NCBI RefSeq assembly: GCF_003353425.1
Contig: NZ_QRAO01000009.1
Span: forward strand, 1 to 34,500
Source of the DNA: Marinirhabdus gelatinilytica
GTDB lineage: Bacteria > Bacteroidota > Bacteroidia > Flavobacteriales > Flavobacteriaceae
Direction: 5' to 3'
Length of the DNA stretch: 34,500 nt
Positions 14,324-23,391 of this stretch are shown here, piece after piece (the stretch's first letter is position 1; each line of letters begins with the position of its first letter). The notes beneath the pieces were generated by a model. That model was not told where the DNA came from. It saw nothing but the letters and a program-made list of their open reading frames with translations, and did no database searches. The position numbers and the translations under genes were made by a program.

Positions 14324-14995
14324 TTATCGAGACAATATCTCGTCTATCATACCATATTCTTTTGCCTTGTCTGCTTTCATCCAGTAATCACGGTCGCTAT
14401 CCTCATACACTTTCTCGTATGGCTGGCCGCTATGTTTGGCAATTATTTTATATAATTCTTCTTTTAGGGTAATGATCTCACGGGCTGTAATCTCGATATC
14501 ACTGGCTTGCCCTTGTGCGCCTCCCAGTGGTTGGTGGATCATCACCCTAGAGTGGGTAAGGCCACTTCGCTTGCCTTTTTCTCCAGCACACAGCAATACT
14601 GCTCCCATAGATGCTGCCATACCTGTACAGATAGTGGCTACATCGGGTTTTATGAATTGCATAGTATCGTAAATACCCAAGCCAGCGTACACGCTTCCTC
14701 CTGGGGAGTTGATGTAAATCTGGATATCCTTTGAAGCATCGGTACTTTCCAAAAAGAGCAACTGTGCTTGGACAATGTTTGCTACCTGGTCGTTTATCCC
14801 GGTACCCAAAAAGATGATACGGTCCATCATAAGACGTGAGAATACGTCCATCGCAACGGCATTCATCTGGCGTTCTTCAATAATATTTGGGGTAAGGCCC
14901 ACAGGGTACATACTACTTAAAATCTTGTCGTAGTACGTACTGCTAATGCCTTGATCCTTTATAGCAAAGTCTTTAAATTCTTTTCCGTAGTTCAT
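14324..14995 (-). CDS. clpP: ATP-dependent Clp protease proteolytic subunit ClpP
   Basis: From the ATG at 14995 the product is 223 residues. The serine protease triad is S129 (AASMGA), H154 (VMIHQP) and D203 (DRDYWM), with the family spacing of 25 and 49 residues. The NSPGGSV motif at 96-102 forms the oxyanion region. The frame is open further upstream to 15058, but that segment codes through the hairpin at 15026-15055 and lacks resemblance to ClpP, so I chose the ATG at 14995 (MNYGKEFKDF). The gene lies between tig and clpX, all in one direction, as in many bacteria. Confidence 0.97.
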   Translation of the reverse strand: MNYGKEFKDFAIKDQGISSTYYDKILSSMYPVGLTPNIIEERQMNAVAMDVFSRLMMDRIIFLGTGINDQVANIVQAQLLFLESTDASKDIQIYINSPGGSVYAGLGIYDTMQFIKPDVATICTGMAASMGAVLLCAGEKGKRSGLTHSRVMIHQPLGGAQGQASDIEITAREIITLKEELYKIIAKHSGQPYEKVYEDSDRDYWMKADKAKEYGMIDEILSR

Positions 14996-15025
14996 ATAAA
15001 CTGTAAATTCTTTTTTTAAACAATA

Positions 15026-15055
15026 AGGGCGTTGAAACTGTTCCTTCAACGCCCT
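15026..15055 (-). terminator. Hairpin between tig and clpP, probable terminator or attenuator
   Basis: AGGGCGTTGAA (15026-15036) and TTCAACGCCCT (15045-15055) pair over 11 bp with an 8-nt loop. On the minus strand the hairpin follows the tig stop by 25 bases and is trailed by a T-rich but interrupted segment, so termination may be partial and let some transcripts run into clpP. Confidence 0.7.
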
Positions 15056-15080
15056 CAAAGATACCTAATTTTTTACTCAA

Positions 15081-16403
15081 TTAGGCGTAGGCTTCTTTTA
15101 CGAACTTTTCGTAGGTAATTTCCTTGGTCTTCAGTTTTGCCTTTTCCTTGAAAAACTGAAGCATCTTGTTTGTGTTGAGCTGTTCGGTAAGGCGTTTTAC
15201 CTCTTCTTGGTTTGATAGGATTCTGGCGGAGATACCTTCCAGTTCCTCTTCGGTTGGGTTGGTGTTGCCGTACTGTGCCATTTGTGCCTTGATCATATTT
15301 TTGGCGTAGTCCTTCAGCTCGTCGAACGTTACCTGCAGTTTATGGTCTGCACGTAGTTTTCCTTCAATCAATTGGTAGCGCAATCCTTTTTCGCTTCTTT
15401 CCAACTCTGCAGCGGCTTCTTCTTCGGTCATTGGTTTTTCTCCAGAGACCTGTATCCAGCGCTGTAGGAACTCTTTGGGAAGATCGAACTTGGTATTCTC
15501 AATAAGGTCTTCCACTACATCGTTCAACAATTTTTGGTCGCTCTGTTGTGCAAATTGCCCCTCGGCATCCTGCTTTATTTTTTCTCTCAACTCTTCTTCT
15601 GAAGTAACCACTCCTTCGCCAAACAACTTGTCGAACAAGTCTTGGTTCAACTCGGCCATTTCGCGTTGGTTCACTTCTTCAATCGTAAAGGTAACCTCTA
15701 CATCCAAACCGTGGGCATCGTCATGGGAAACCCCTAAATACTTTTGGTTGTCGTGATCGTCATTGAACAATCCCTTGGTCTTTAACACTACCTCATCGCC
15801 TACTTTTGCACCGGTCAATGCTGTGGTTTGTTTTTTCCCCTTGATATCCTCCAGAGATATCGTAGCTTTATTTTCTATATCTTTTTCAGCAGCTTTAAAT
15901 GTTCCTGTAACCTCGTCGCCCTTCTCCACAGTATCCTTGGCTATCAACTTTCCATATTGCTTACAGATGGTTTTAACCTGATTGTCTATCATCGCATCGT
16001 CTGCCACTATCTTGTAGTGGGTGGTCGCTTTTTTACCTGGCAGGGCAACTTCAAATTCTGGAGCAAGGCCAAGGTCGAACTCAAAGGTGAAATCGTCACT
16101 GTTCCAGTCTATTTCGCTTTCGTTACGGGGTATGGGATTGCCCAGCACATCCAGTTTTTCTTCTGTTAAGAACGTATGTAAATTTTCTTGCAACAATTTG
16201 TTCACCTCCTCGACCAAAACTGCTTGACCGTATTGTTTCTTTACCATTCCCATAGGCACATGACCTTTTCTAAAACCTGGGATATTGGCGTTTTTTCGGT
16301 AATTGCTCAAAATGGTATGCACCTTATCTGCATAATCGTCTTTTGAAATTTCAACAGTTACTACTGCATTCAGTTTATCTACTTCCTTTTTCGTGATGTT
16401 CAT
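15081..16403 (-). CDS. tig: Trigger factor
   Basis: This 440-residue ribosome-associated chaperone binds nascent chains at the exit tunnel. The ribosome-binding signature GFRKGHVP lies at 43-50 in the N-terminal domain. The middle FKBP-like domain (about 150-245) is recognisable by position (EKGDEVTGTF...) but is divergent and acidic, as often in Bacteroidota, so prolyl isomerase activity is doubtful. The C-terminal helical arms fill the remainder. The gene order tig-clpP-clpX is the classic proteostasis cluster. Confidence 0.93.
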   Translation of the reverse strand: MNITKKEVDKLNAVVTVEISKDDYADKVHTILSNYRKNANIPGFRKGHVPMGMVKKQYGQAVLVEEVNKLLQENLHTFLTEEKLDVLGNPIPRNESEIDWNSDDFTFEFDLGLAPEFEVALPGKKATTHYKIVADDAMIDNQVKTICKQYGKLIAKDTVEKGDEVTGTFKAAEKDIENKATISLEDIKGKKQTTALTGAKVGDEVVLKTKGLFNDDHDNQKYLGVSHDDAHGLDVEVTFTIEEVNQREMAELNQDLFDKLFGEGVVTSEEELREKIKQDAEGQFAQQSDQKLLNDVVEDLIENTKFDLPKEFLQRWIQVSGEKPMTEEEAAAELERSEKGLRYQLIEGKLRADHKLQVTFDELKDYAKNMIKAQMAQYGNTNPTEEELEGISARILSNQEEVKRLTEQLNTNKMLQFFKEKAKLKTKEITYEKFVKEAYA

Positions 16404-16530
16404 AATATCTAGTATATCCTATAAATTTCGGGTTGCAAAAGTACGCTTTTTTAGAGTATTGAACAATATTTCCCACACTGAAATTCAATACTTTATTTCA
16501 GCTGCATCCCTTAAATTCCTGCAAACAAAA

Positions 16531-16565
16531 AAACCGCCTTACACAATTGTAATGCGGTTTTTAAA
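16531..16565 (-). terminator. Terminator after the SGNH lipoprotein gene
   Basis: AAACCGC (16531-16537) pairs with GCGGTTT (16554-16560), and inside it TTACA (16539-16543) pairs with TGTAA (16548-16552). A and T runs on both sides make it work in either direction; on the minus strand it follows the SGNH stop by about 20 bases. Confidence 0.8.
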
Positions 16566-16583
16566 AATAGTAGTGAAGCGGTT

Positions 16584-18104
16584 CTAGTTGCTTACATTGT
16601 TAGTAAGTGTTATCGTACCGTAGTTCCCTATGTTAACTGTAGGGATGGTAGCATTGTACTTACTGTTTATCTCTTCAATAATTAGATTTGCTGTATAGGC
16701 ATATCCACGTGGTGTTGGGTGTACACCGTCCAGTGAAAAAGCTCCACCTGTCACAAACTCATTTGTTAACAATCCAGCATCGTACGCCACGCCACCATTG
16801 GCAACTTGTGCCAAGGCACTGCGCGCATCTACGAAAGCCAAATCGTTTGCAGTGGCCAAGGTTACAATAGTAGTATTGTAGGCCTGTGTAGCCGTACTCA
16901 CTCTATCTTGCTCTGTTCCTGTAAGTACAAATTGGTCTTGAAGCGGTACTGCCACACCAATAACTGAAAGAGGGTTTGAAGGATCTGCCAAAGCACCCAA
17001 TACCGAAGAGGCCGTTAACACAACCAAGTCGTCGTTATTCGCTTGGCGTAATTGACCTAACAAAGCCGCAGTCTCGGCATCGATTCCTTGAGAGATAAGG
17101 ATGTTTGTAACATCGGTTAAATCATCGTCAGTTATTGTTGGGAAGTTTACACCAGCGGTAAAGTTTATTTCACGCAATGCAGCTTCTTCCGGAGAAATGA
17201 CTCCTGCTCCCACCAATAATGGTAATACTTGGTTATTGTACAAAGCAAATTGGGCATTTACAGCCGCAGCCGTAGCAGCATCCAATGGGATGGATTGTAC
17301 CGGTACCGTAGTAAAGAATGGAATGGAAGTTACATCTGGTATATTAATCAAAACTCCACCAGAAGCTCCAGCCATCAATGCATTTACTTGATCGTTATAG
17401 ACGGAAGCAAATACATTAGGGTCGGTAATATCATTGTTTCCATAGGTAGAAGGATCTAGGTTTCCAGTTTGGTCCACTCCTATTCCACCGCTGGTAGCAT
17501 AACTCAAGATATCGTTATTACCGATCCATAATGCAAAAAAGGATGGATTTAATGAAACAGCATCTGCAAGTACCGTAGCACTACTACTTGTGGCTATACG
17601 ACCATAATATGGATTTAGGGTGCTGTAACCTGGAGTCACTAAGTGAAAACTTTTGGCTCCTGGCACTCCCATATTGTTAAACGGTCCTGTTTCGCTTGTA
17701 GTAACCTCGGTAGTTGGGGTTCCGTCCAACACAACTGGGCCTAATGGCTCTCCGGTTGCTGGATCTGCCGGTAGGACAAATCTATTTTGAGCAACTTGTT
17801 CTCCATTAAGCAAGAGTCCTCCTAAGTTATCTGCCATTAAAGGTTGCGTAAACTCTCCTCCATCGGCAAAGGCTGCCTGTTGTGCAATAATGTTCGGGTA
17901 AGAGTTTTCTTGTCCCGTAATGTATAACGCACCATCTGCAAATCCTGCAGTTAGTGAGTTACCTACAGCTACAAAATTGCTCATGTCCGCATCTCCAGTG
18001 GTATAAAAACCTGGTTCATCTACTGGGTTGTCAAATTCTGGTTCACAGCTTACAAAACCAAGGGTTAGCAAGCCACCTAATACTATATATATTGTTTTTT
18101 TCAT
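16584..18104 (-). CDS. SGNH/GDSL-family lipoprotein
   Basis: The 506-residue protein begins with a lipoprotein signal whose lipobox is FVSC (C20). SGNH hydrolase blocks follow: block I AVGNSLTAGFADG (46-58; nucleophile S50, with Asn in place of the usual Asp of GDSL), a block II Gly in NNMGVPGAKS (about 144-152), block III IGNND (194-198), and block V DGVHPTPRGYAY (459-470), giving the Asp-His pair D459/H462. The protein should sit at the outer membrane as an esterase or lipase of unknown substrate. It lies 18 bases after a FadL-type porin gene and is probably co-transcribed with it; such pairs are frequent in Flavobacteria and suggest that the enzyme handles a hydrophobic ligand taken up by the porin. 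Confidence 0.87.
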   Translation of the reverse strand: MKKTIYIVLGGLLTLGFVSCEPEFDNPVDEPGFYTTGDADMSNFVAVGNSLTAGFADGALYITGQENSYPNIIAQQAAFADGGEFTQPLMADNLGGLLLNGEQVAQNRFVLPADPATGEPLGPVVLDGTPTTEVTTSETGPFNNMGVPGAKSFHLVTPGYSTLNPYYGRIATSSSATVLADAVSLNPSFFALWIGNNDILSYATSGGIGVDQTGNLDPSTYGNNDITDPNVFASVYNDQVNALMAGASGGVLINIPDVTSIPFFTTVPVQSIPLDAATAAAVNAQFALYNNQVLPLLVGAGVISPEEAALREINFTAGVNFPTITDDDLTDVTNILISQGIDAETAALLGQLRQANNDDLVVLTASSVLGALADPSNPLSVIGVAVPLQDQFVLTGTEQDRVSTATQAYNTTIVTLATANDLAFVDARSALAQVANGGVAYDAGLLTNEFVTGGAFSLDGVHPTPRGYAYTANLIIEEINSKYNATIPTVNIGNYGTITLTNNVSN

Positions 18105-18122
18105 GTTCTTGATTTTTTTAAA

Positions 18123-19373
18123 TTACATTTTATAGGTAATACCCAATCCCGGTGCAAAGGCACTAGACTTATAAGTTCCACCAAACGGGGCCACCTGTCC
18201 ATTTTCGGTGTACCCTTCGTAGGTTGCATCAACTTCATTGAAGTGCAGGTATAGGAAAGAAGCATCTATTTGCAAGCTTTCTGAAACATTTACAGTAAGT
18301 CCTGCAGTGTACCCATTACTATCGTTTCTAGGAGTCTCTGGGGAGAAGAAGCCTTCAGCCACTGGAGATTCGTCAAAGTAGTAACCGGCTCTCAATGTAA
18401 ACATATCTGTTGCGTCATATTGTAACCCAAAACGATATGTAGAGGCATTATTGTAATTTCTCGGATTTACTGAATCTGGTATATTTTCATCAGCAAAATC
18501 TAGGTCCAAGCTTTCGTATACATCCCAGAATGCACGGTTAAAGTCGAAAGCAAACAACCACTTATCGCAGAACTGGTAGGAAAGCCCTACGGTCATCTCG
18601 GCAGGGAGTGGTAGTGATGCGTCAAAAGTTGTATCGGCAAAAGGGGTCAATGGCGAGTTGGGTATATTTTCAAAATCTGCATCGCCATCCTCTGCGTCCA
18701 AAATAATCTCAGAACGGTAGTGTGCTCCAATGGTCAACTTTTCTGTAGGTCTGAACATAGCCCCTACGGTCCATCCCCATTCAGAAACTCCAGAAGCATC
18801 TACAGTCACCTCTGAACGGTTCCCATCCAAATCTGTCAATGTACGGTTCAGGTTTCGGTTAAAGTTTACAGAACCACTTACGTAAATGGGACCACCACCA
18901 ACACTGAAATACTCGCTTAACTTAATGGAAACAGTAGGCTGTACAAAGATCGCTGCCAGGTCTATATTGTTCACCAGGTGAGATCCGGCCCAGTCGTCTT
19001 CATATTCCACAGTACTTCCGAAGGGAGTGTACACCCCAATACCAAAGGCCAGCCAATCTGTTGCTTGGTAAGAGCCGTACAGGTAAAAAGGAGTTCCCAA
19101 GGGGCTATCGGTCATTGCCGAAGCTCCGGTCTCAGTGTTCTGGTAGGCAACATCAGAAAATATTCCGAAGGCACCGCCAGTTATGCTCAATTTGTTCTCT
19201 AGGTATACTAAACCCGCTGGGTTAAAAAATACAGATTCGCTACTATTTACAATAGCAACACCTGTGTGTCCCATTGCCAAGGACTTGTTTCCTTGAAGGC
19301 TCACGCGATACCCTCCAGCATACGTTACTGCTGTTGCCAAGGCAAAAACAGAAAGGAGTAAAAGTTTCTTCAT
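18123..19373 (-). CDS. FadL/OmpP1/TodX-type outer membrane transporter
   Basis: The 416-residue protein has an N-terminal signal peptide (cut after about residue 19, AVTYA|GG). The start of the mature part contains SLAMGHTGVAIVNSSESVFFNPAGL, the pattern of the FadL N-terminal hatch domain (usually N-x-A-x-x-x-x-P-A). The rest is a 14-strand type beta-barrel with many aromatic girdle residues, ending in LGITYKM. The family takes up long-chain fatty acids or other hydrophobic compounds across the outer membrane. It is the first gene of a two-gene unit with the SGNH lipoprotein. The upstream region (19374-19493) contains a short inverted repeat, GGTAT/ATACC (19429-19444), which might be an operator. 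Confidence 0.9.
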   Translation of the reverse strand: MKKLLLLSVFALATAVTYAGGYRVSLQGNKSLAMGHTGVAIVNSSESVFFNPAGLVYLENKLSITGGAFGIFSDVAYQNTETGASAMTDSPLGTPFYLYGSYQATDWLAFGIGVYTPFGSTVEYEDDWAGSHLVNNIDLAAIFVQPTVSIKLSEYFSVGGGPIYVSGSVNFNRNLNRTLTDLDGNRSEVTVDASGVSEWGWTVGAMFRPTEKLTIGAHYRSEIILDAEDGDADFENIPNSPLTPFADTTFDASLPLPAEMTVGLSYQFCDKWLFAFDFNRAFWDVYESLDLDFADENIPDSVNPRNYNNASTYRFGLQYDATDMFTLRAGYYFDESPVAEGFFSPETPRNDSNGYTAGLTVNVSESLQIDASFLYLHFNEVDATYEGYTENGQVAPFGGTYKSSAFAPGLGITYKM

Positions 19374-19493
19374 AATTTTTAGGGATTGTTTAAATTTTAG
19401 TTTTTCTATTTGTTAATTATATAATTTAGGTATGTAATTATACCGAAAATTTATCAATTATTATGCATACATAATAAATTGAACATTGCAATG

Positions 19494-20255
19494 TTATAAA
19501 AATTTGGTAACAATTTGGTAAAATTCGGAAGGATTTTCTGCATGCAACCAATGACCTGCTTTAGAAACCGTTGCTATTTCTGCCTTTGGGAAATGTTTTT
19601 TAATTAGAAGCTCGTCCATTTGCTCTATATATCCAGACTTTTCACCTCGCAAGAACAACGTGGGTCTATCAAAAAATGAATCTTTTGGTAGTGCCTTACC
19701 CACTTCGTCCACTTTTTCAGAAAGCACGGGCAGGTTGATGCGCAGTCCCAGTTTGCCTTTTTCTTTCCAATAAAGGTTTTTCAGTAAAAATTGCCGTGTT
19801 CCCATTTCCGGGATGTATGCTGAAAGCACTTTATCTGCCTCGCCGCGCGAGGAAATTTCAGTAAAATCCAAAGACGATAGCGCTTTTAAAATATCTTGAT
19901 GGTGTTGCGGGTATGCCTTGGGAGCTATATCTGCCACCAATAATTTTGAGACCATTGTTGGGTGGTCCACAGCAAATTGCATGGCCGTTTTCCCACCCAT
20001 GGAGTGTCCCAAAAGGATGCATTGCTCAATCTTGTGGTGTTGTAGATAGGCCAGTACATCATCCGCCATAAGCTCGTAGCCAAAATTACTCTCATGGAAA
20101 CTGCGCCCGTGGTTCCGCTGGTCCACCAAATGTACTTGGTAACCCTCATCGGCAAACTGGCTTGCCAATGTTTTCCAGTTATCGCCAGAGCCCAAAAATC
20201 CATGCAGAATTATAAAGGGAGTACCTTCGCCTATTATTTGTGAATGCAGTATCAT
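19494..20255 (-). CDS. Alpha/beta hydrolase (YbfF-like esterase)
   Basis: The 253-residue protein has an alpha/beta hydrolase fold. The oxyanion loop is HGFLGSGDNW (18-27), the nucleophile elbow GHSMGG (83-88, S85), and the C-terminal histidine AGHWLH (H235). A cap domain lies between about residues 115 and 190. The family includes YbfF-type acyl esterases, and the substrate is not evident. Its ATG overlaps the TGA of pdxJ (20252-20255), so translation is coupled. The PLP pathway gives no obvious need for an esterase; the pairing may be only operonic. Confidence 0.85.
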   Translation of the reverse strand: MILHSQIIGEGTPFIILHGFLGSGDNWKTLASQFADEGYQVHLVDQRNHGRSFHESNFGYELMADDVLAYLQHHKIEQCILLGHSMGGKTAMQFAVDHPTMVSKLLVADIAPKAYPQHHQDILKALSSLDFTEISSRGEADKVLSAYIPEMGTRQFLLKNLYWKEKGKLGLRINLPVLSEKVDEVGKALPKDSFFDRPTLFLRGEKSGYIEQMDELLIKKHFPKAEIATVSKAGHWLHAENPSEFYQIVTKFL

Positions 20256-20965
20256 TTCAGTTTTGTTAAATAGTGTTGGATTACTTGTTCCAGACCTTGG
20301 TAAATAGCCTCACAGATAAGTGCATGACCAATGGAGACCTCCAGTAAGTGCGGCACATTCTCTTTAAAAAACTGGATGTTATGTAACGAAAGGTCGTGCC
20401 CTGCATTTACACCTAGCCCTAGTTTATTTGCCAATGTTGCACACTGCGCATAGGGCTGCACAGCTGTAGTGTTTCCAAGACTGTACTGGTGCGCAAATGC
20501 TTCAGTATAGAGTTCTATTCTATCGGCTCCAGTCTTGGCTGCTCCCTCGATCATCTCCAAAGAGGGATCTACAAAAATAGAGGTGCGTATCCCGTTGCGC
20601 TTCAATTCAGAAATAATTTCCTTTAAATATCCTTCGTGCTTTACGGTATCCCAACCCGCATTGGAGGTTATGGCATCTACAGCATCTGGCACCAAGGTGG
20701 CTTGGGTGGGTTTCAGCTCCAGCACTAGCTCCAAAAATTTGTCTATGGGGTTGCCTTCAATGTTATATTCGGTCGCAACTATTTGTTTTAAATCGTGCGC
20801 ATCTTGGTATCTAATGTGCCGTTCGTCCGGTCTGGGGTGTATGGTAATACCTTGTGCGCCAAATTTTTCGGCATCCTTGGCCACCTGCACCACGTTGGGC
20901 ATATTTCCGCCGCGAGCATTACGCAATGTGGCTATTTTATTGATGTTTACGCTTAATTTTGTCAT
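20252..20965 (-). CDS. pdxJ: Pyridoxine 5'-phosphate synthase
   Basis: This 237-residue TIM-barrel enzyme condenses 1-deoxyxylulose 5-phosphate with 3-amino-2-oxopropyl phosphate to form pyridoxine 5'-phosphate, the last ring-forming step of the DXP-dependent vitamin B6 pathway. Family motifs are all present: LSVNINKIATLRNARGG (4-20), GITIHPRPDERHI (39-51), the phosphate-binding AGHDLSLHN (198-206) and EVSIGHALICEAI near the C-terminus. Length is normal. It heads a two-gene unit with the alpha/beta hydrolase and diverges from the CBS-protein gene. Confidence 0.96.
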   Translation of the reverse strand: MTKLSVNINKIATLRNARGGNMPNVVQVAKDAEKFGAQGITIHPRPDERHIRYQDAHDLKQIVATEYNIEGNPIDKFLELVLELKPTQATLVPDAVDAITSNAGWDTVKHEGYLKEIISELKRNGIRTSIFVDPSLEMIEGAAKTGADRIELYTEAFAHQYSLGNTTAVQPYAQCATLANKLGLGVNAGHDLSLHNIQFFKENVPHLLEVSIGHALICEAIYQGLEQVIQHYLTKLK

Positions 20966-20982
20966 ATATTTTTATATTACAG

Positions 20983-20990
20983 CAAAAATA
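20983..20990 (-). promoter_or_regulatory. -7 promoter element for pdxJ
   Basis: On the minus strand the sequence reads TATTTTTG, an exact TAnnTTTG match, 17 bases before the pdxJ ATG at 20965. No clear -33 box is seen. Confidence 0.45.
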
Positions 20991-21051
20991 CAAAGTTGCC
21001 TTTCGGTTTTAAAGGCATATTTTGAGTAATTTGCATAAAAAATAAATTGTT

Positions 21052-21708
21052 TTGAACACACAGCACTATATTATAAACGATGTTGAACCATTTCCTGTTT
21101 CGGCCAGTATAAAAGCCATACAGGAAACCTTTAACCAGCTTACCTACTCCCATCTTATTATTGAAAAAGATGGAGCGTTTTTGGGGTGTCTTTCTGAAAC
21201 CGATGCACATTGCTTTGAGAGCGGTAAAACTGTTTCAGAGCACCAATATGCCCTGGAACCTTTTTGTGTGAGAAAGGAAACCCACTGGCTCGATATCCTA
21301 GAGGCGTTTGCCTTGCACAACAGTAACATAATGCCTGTGCTGGACGACAAGGAAAAATACCTTGGCTACTACGAGCTTAACGATATTATGCACTGCTTTA
21401 ACGACACCCCATTCTTGAGCGAGGCAGGAGGGATAATTGTGGTTGAAAAGGGTACAAAAGACTACTCTTTTAGCGAGATTTCGCAAATAGTTGAAACGAA
21501 CGACGCTAAGATCTACGGTACGTTTATATCGAAAAGTGACTCGAACACGGTGCAAATCACACTAAAGATAGGGCACCAAGGAATGAATGCCATTGTGCAA
21601 ACCTTCAGAAGATATGGTTACACTGTTGTAAGCAACCATGAAGAGGATAAATTTATGGAGGACCTCAAGGAACGGTCCGACTATCTTGACAAATATTTAA
21701 ACATATAG
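21052..21708 (+). CDS. CBS-domain protein with a C-terminal ACT-like domain (AcuB type)
   Basis: The 218-residue protein has two CBS motifs in the first 120 residues (including FNQLTYSHLIIEKDGAFLG and NSNIMPVLDDKEKYLGYY) and an ACT-like C-terminal part (about 140-200, with SEISQIVETNDAKIYG and NAIVQTFRRYGYTVV). Such proteins sense adenine nucleotides or other small ligands. The start is TTG at 21052; no ATG lies nearby. It ends two bases before nadK, a conserved neighbourhood in Flavobacteria, so it may tune NAD kinase or the downstream envelope genes; this is inference from position. Confidence 0.82.
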   Translation: MNTQHYIINDVEPFPVSASIKAIQETFNQLTYSHLIIEKDGAFLGCLSETDAHCFESGKTVSEHQYALEPFCVRKETHWLDILEAFALHNSNIMPVLDDKEKYLGYYELNDIMHCFNDTPFLSEAGGIIVVEKGTKDYSFSEISQIVETNDAKIYGTFISKSDSNTVQITLKIGHQGMNAIVQTFRRYGYTVVSNHEEDKFMEDLKERSDYLDKYLNI

Positions 21709-21710
21709 CG

Positions 21711-22601
21711 ATGAAGATAGGCATTTACGGACAGTTTTACCATAAAAACTCCGAGCAGTATATCCAGATTATTCTGGATTCGCTCCGCAAAAAAGAACAC
21801 GAAGTCCTTATTGAGGAGGATTTTATGGACATCATAAACCATAACGATGGCGTGGATACAACGTCACACTTTAAGACCTTTACCCAGCTGGATTCCAGTT
21901 ACGACTTTTTCTTCAGTATTGGGGGCGATGGTACCATCTTAAAATCCATTACCTACGTTCAGGATCTTGACATCCCTATTGTAGGCATCAATACAGGGAG
22001 GTTGGGTTTTTTGGCCACCATCCAAAAAGAGGACATAGCCAAGAGCATTAACCAGATATTGCAGGGAGAATATTCAATCTCTGAAAGGAGCCTATTGCAA
22101 CTCACCTCAGAACCCCACAACCCTGAACTTTCAAATTTGAATTTTGCCCTTAACGAAGTAGCGATAAACCGCAAGAATACCACCTCCATGATAAAGGTAG
22201 ATACCGAGGTAGACGACAAATACCTAACCTCCTACTGGAGTGACGGTCTTATTCTCTCTACCCCAACAGGGTCTACAGGGTATTCGTTAAGCTGTGGTGG
22301 CCCCGTGATAGAACCCAGCAGCAAAAGTCTAGTAATCACCCCCATAGCACCCCATAACCTAAGCGCCAGACCTTTGGTACTACCAGATTCCAGCAAGATA
22401 ACCTTACAAGTTTCAGGCCGTGAAAAATCGTATTTGGTGTCTTTGGACTCCCGCATTGCAACATTCACAAATAACACTCGTCTTACTGTACAGAAAGCAC
22501 CATTTACCATCAAACTCGTGCAGCTGTTGGAGGACAGTTTTATAAAAACACTCCGAAAAAAGTTATTATGGGGCGAGGACAAGCGAAATTTGAAACAATA
22601 A
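21711..22601 (+). CDS. nadK: NAD kinase
   Basis: The 296-residue enzyme phosphorylates NAD to NADP with ATP. The GGDGT motif lies at 71-75 with the catalytic Asp. NTGRLGF (94-100) and the glycine-rich TPTGSTGYSLSCGGP (about 184-198) complete the family signature. The start ATG follows the CBS gene stop by two bases. The length is typical of the soluble bacterial enzyme. Confidence 0.96.
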   Translation: MKIGIYGQFYHKNSEQYIQIILDSLRKKEHEVLIEEDFMDIINHNDGVDTTSHFKTFTQLDSSYDFFFSIGGDGTILKSITYVQDLDIPIVGINTGRLGFLATIQKEDIAKSINQILQGEYSISERSLLQLTSEPHNPELSNLNFALNEVAINRKNTTSMIKVDTEVDDKYLTSYWSDGLILSTPTGSTGYSLSCGGPVIEPSSKSLVITPIAPHNLSARPLVLPDSSKITLQVSGREKSYLVSLDSRIATFTNNTRLTVQKAPFTIKLVQLLEDSFIKTLRKKLLWGEDKRNLKQ

Positions 22602-22635
22602 AAACCTTTAAAATTTGTTCATGCACTGAGACAAT

Positions 22636-22677
22636 TCCGCTTCCCGTATGGTAGAGCGGAGTTTATTGTTATATTTG
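22636..22677 (+). promoter_or_regulatory. Hairpin and -7 promoter element before the porG-uppS-bamA genes
   Basis: The -7 element TATATTTG (22670-22677) matches TAnnTTTG and lies 17 bases before the ATG at 22695. Just upstream, TCCGCT (22636-22641) pairs with AGCGGA (22655-22660), a hairpin that could end nadK transcripts or bind a regulator overlapping the -33 region. Confidence 0.5.
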
Positions 22678-22694
22678 CAAACTTTTTAAGGTAT

Positions 22695-23390
22695 ATGAAG
22701 TATTTCGCGACCGTTGTAATAGTGGTAATGAGTGCAATTTCAATAAAGGCCCAAACGTATGAAGTGGGCGGCTTTATAGGGGGAGCCAATTATATAGGGG
22801 ACATAGGAAAAACCAGTTATATCTCACCAAACGATGTCGTGGTGGGAGGCGTTTTTAAATGGAACAGAAGTGCCAGGCACGCCTTTAGGGCTTCCGTATT
22901 GGTAGCAGGAATTAATGGGGACGACCTGGAGTCCAACGAATCCAGGAGGCAGGAACGCGGATATAGCTTTAAAAACACGATTACAGAATTTTCATTGGGA
23001 ATAGAATATACTTTTTGGGAATTCAACATGTACCGTGGACAACCTGTTTCGGCCCCGTATTTATATACAGGGTTAACATTTTTTAATTACAACGCCCTAT
23101 GGAAAAGATCTGGTAGCAGTGTGATTACCGAGTATGATTCGGCCGGTACATTTGCTATTCCCATGGTGGTAGGATATAAGACCACCGTAGGTACAAAACT
23201 GGTACTGGGACTGGAAATAGGAGCCCGCTACACCTTTACGGACGACCTCGATGGAAGTAACCCAGTGAAGGATCTAGCAGATGTTGAAAGCTTGAAATTC
23301 GGGAATGTGAACAGTGACGATTGGTATGTATTTACCGGGCTCACCCTAACATTTACCTTTGGAAGGAAACCTTGCTATTGCAATTTTTAA
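22695..23390 (+). CDS. PorG-like outer membrane beta-barrel protein (DUF6089 type)
   Basis: The 231-residue protein has a signal peptide (cut after KAQ, about residue 20) followed by a small beta-barrel, beginning YEVGGFIGGANYIGDIG and ending FTFGRKPCYCNF. The N-terminal pattern and the position before uppS and bamA match the PorG/DUF6089 family, which in Porphyromonas anchors the PorK/PorN ring of the type IX secretion system. The C-terminal Cys pair (CYC) is notable for an outer-membrane protein. The start ATG is well supported by the promoter upstream; uppS begins one base after the stop. Confidence 0.82.
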   Translation: MKYFATVVIVVMSAISIKAQTYEVGGFIGGANYIGDIGKTSYISPNDVVVGGVFKWNRSARHAFRASVLVAGINGDDLESNESRRQERGYSFKNTITEFSLGIEYTFWEFNMYRGQPVSAPYLYTGLTFFNYNALWKRSGSSVITEYDSAGTFAIPMVVGYKTTVGTKLVLGLEIGARYTFTDDLDGSNPVKDLADVESLKFGNVNSDDWYVFTGLTLTFTFGRKPCYCNF

Positions 23391-23391
23391 T

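Noticed and set aside
19429-19444. GGTAT/ATACC inverted repeat upstream of the FadL-type gene as an operator
   Set aside because: Five-base arms in an AT-rich region are expected by chance, and there is no second copy or adjacent regulator; it is kept only as a remark.
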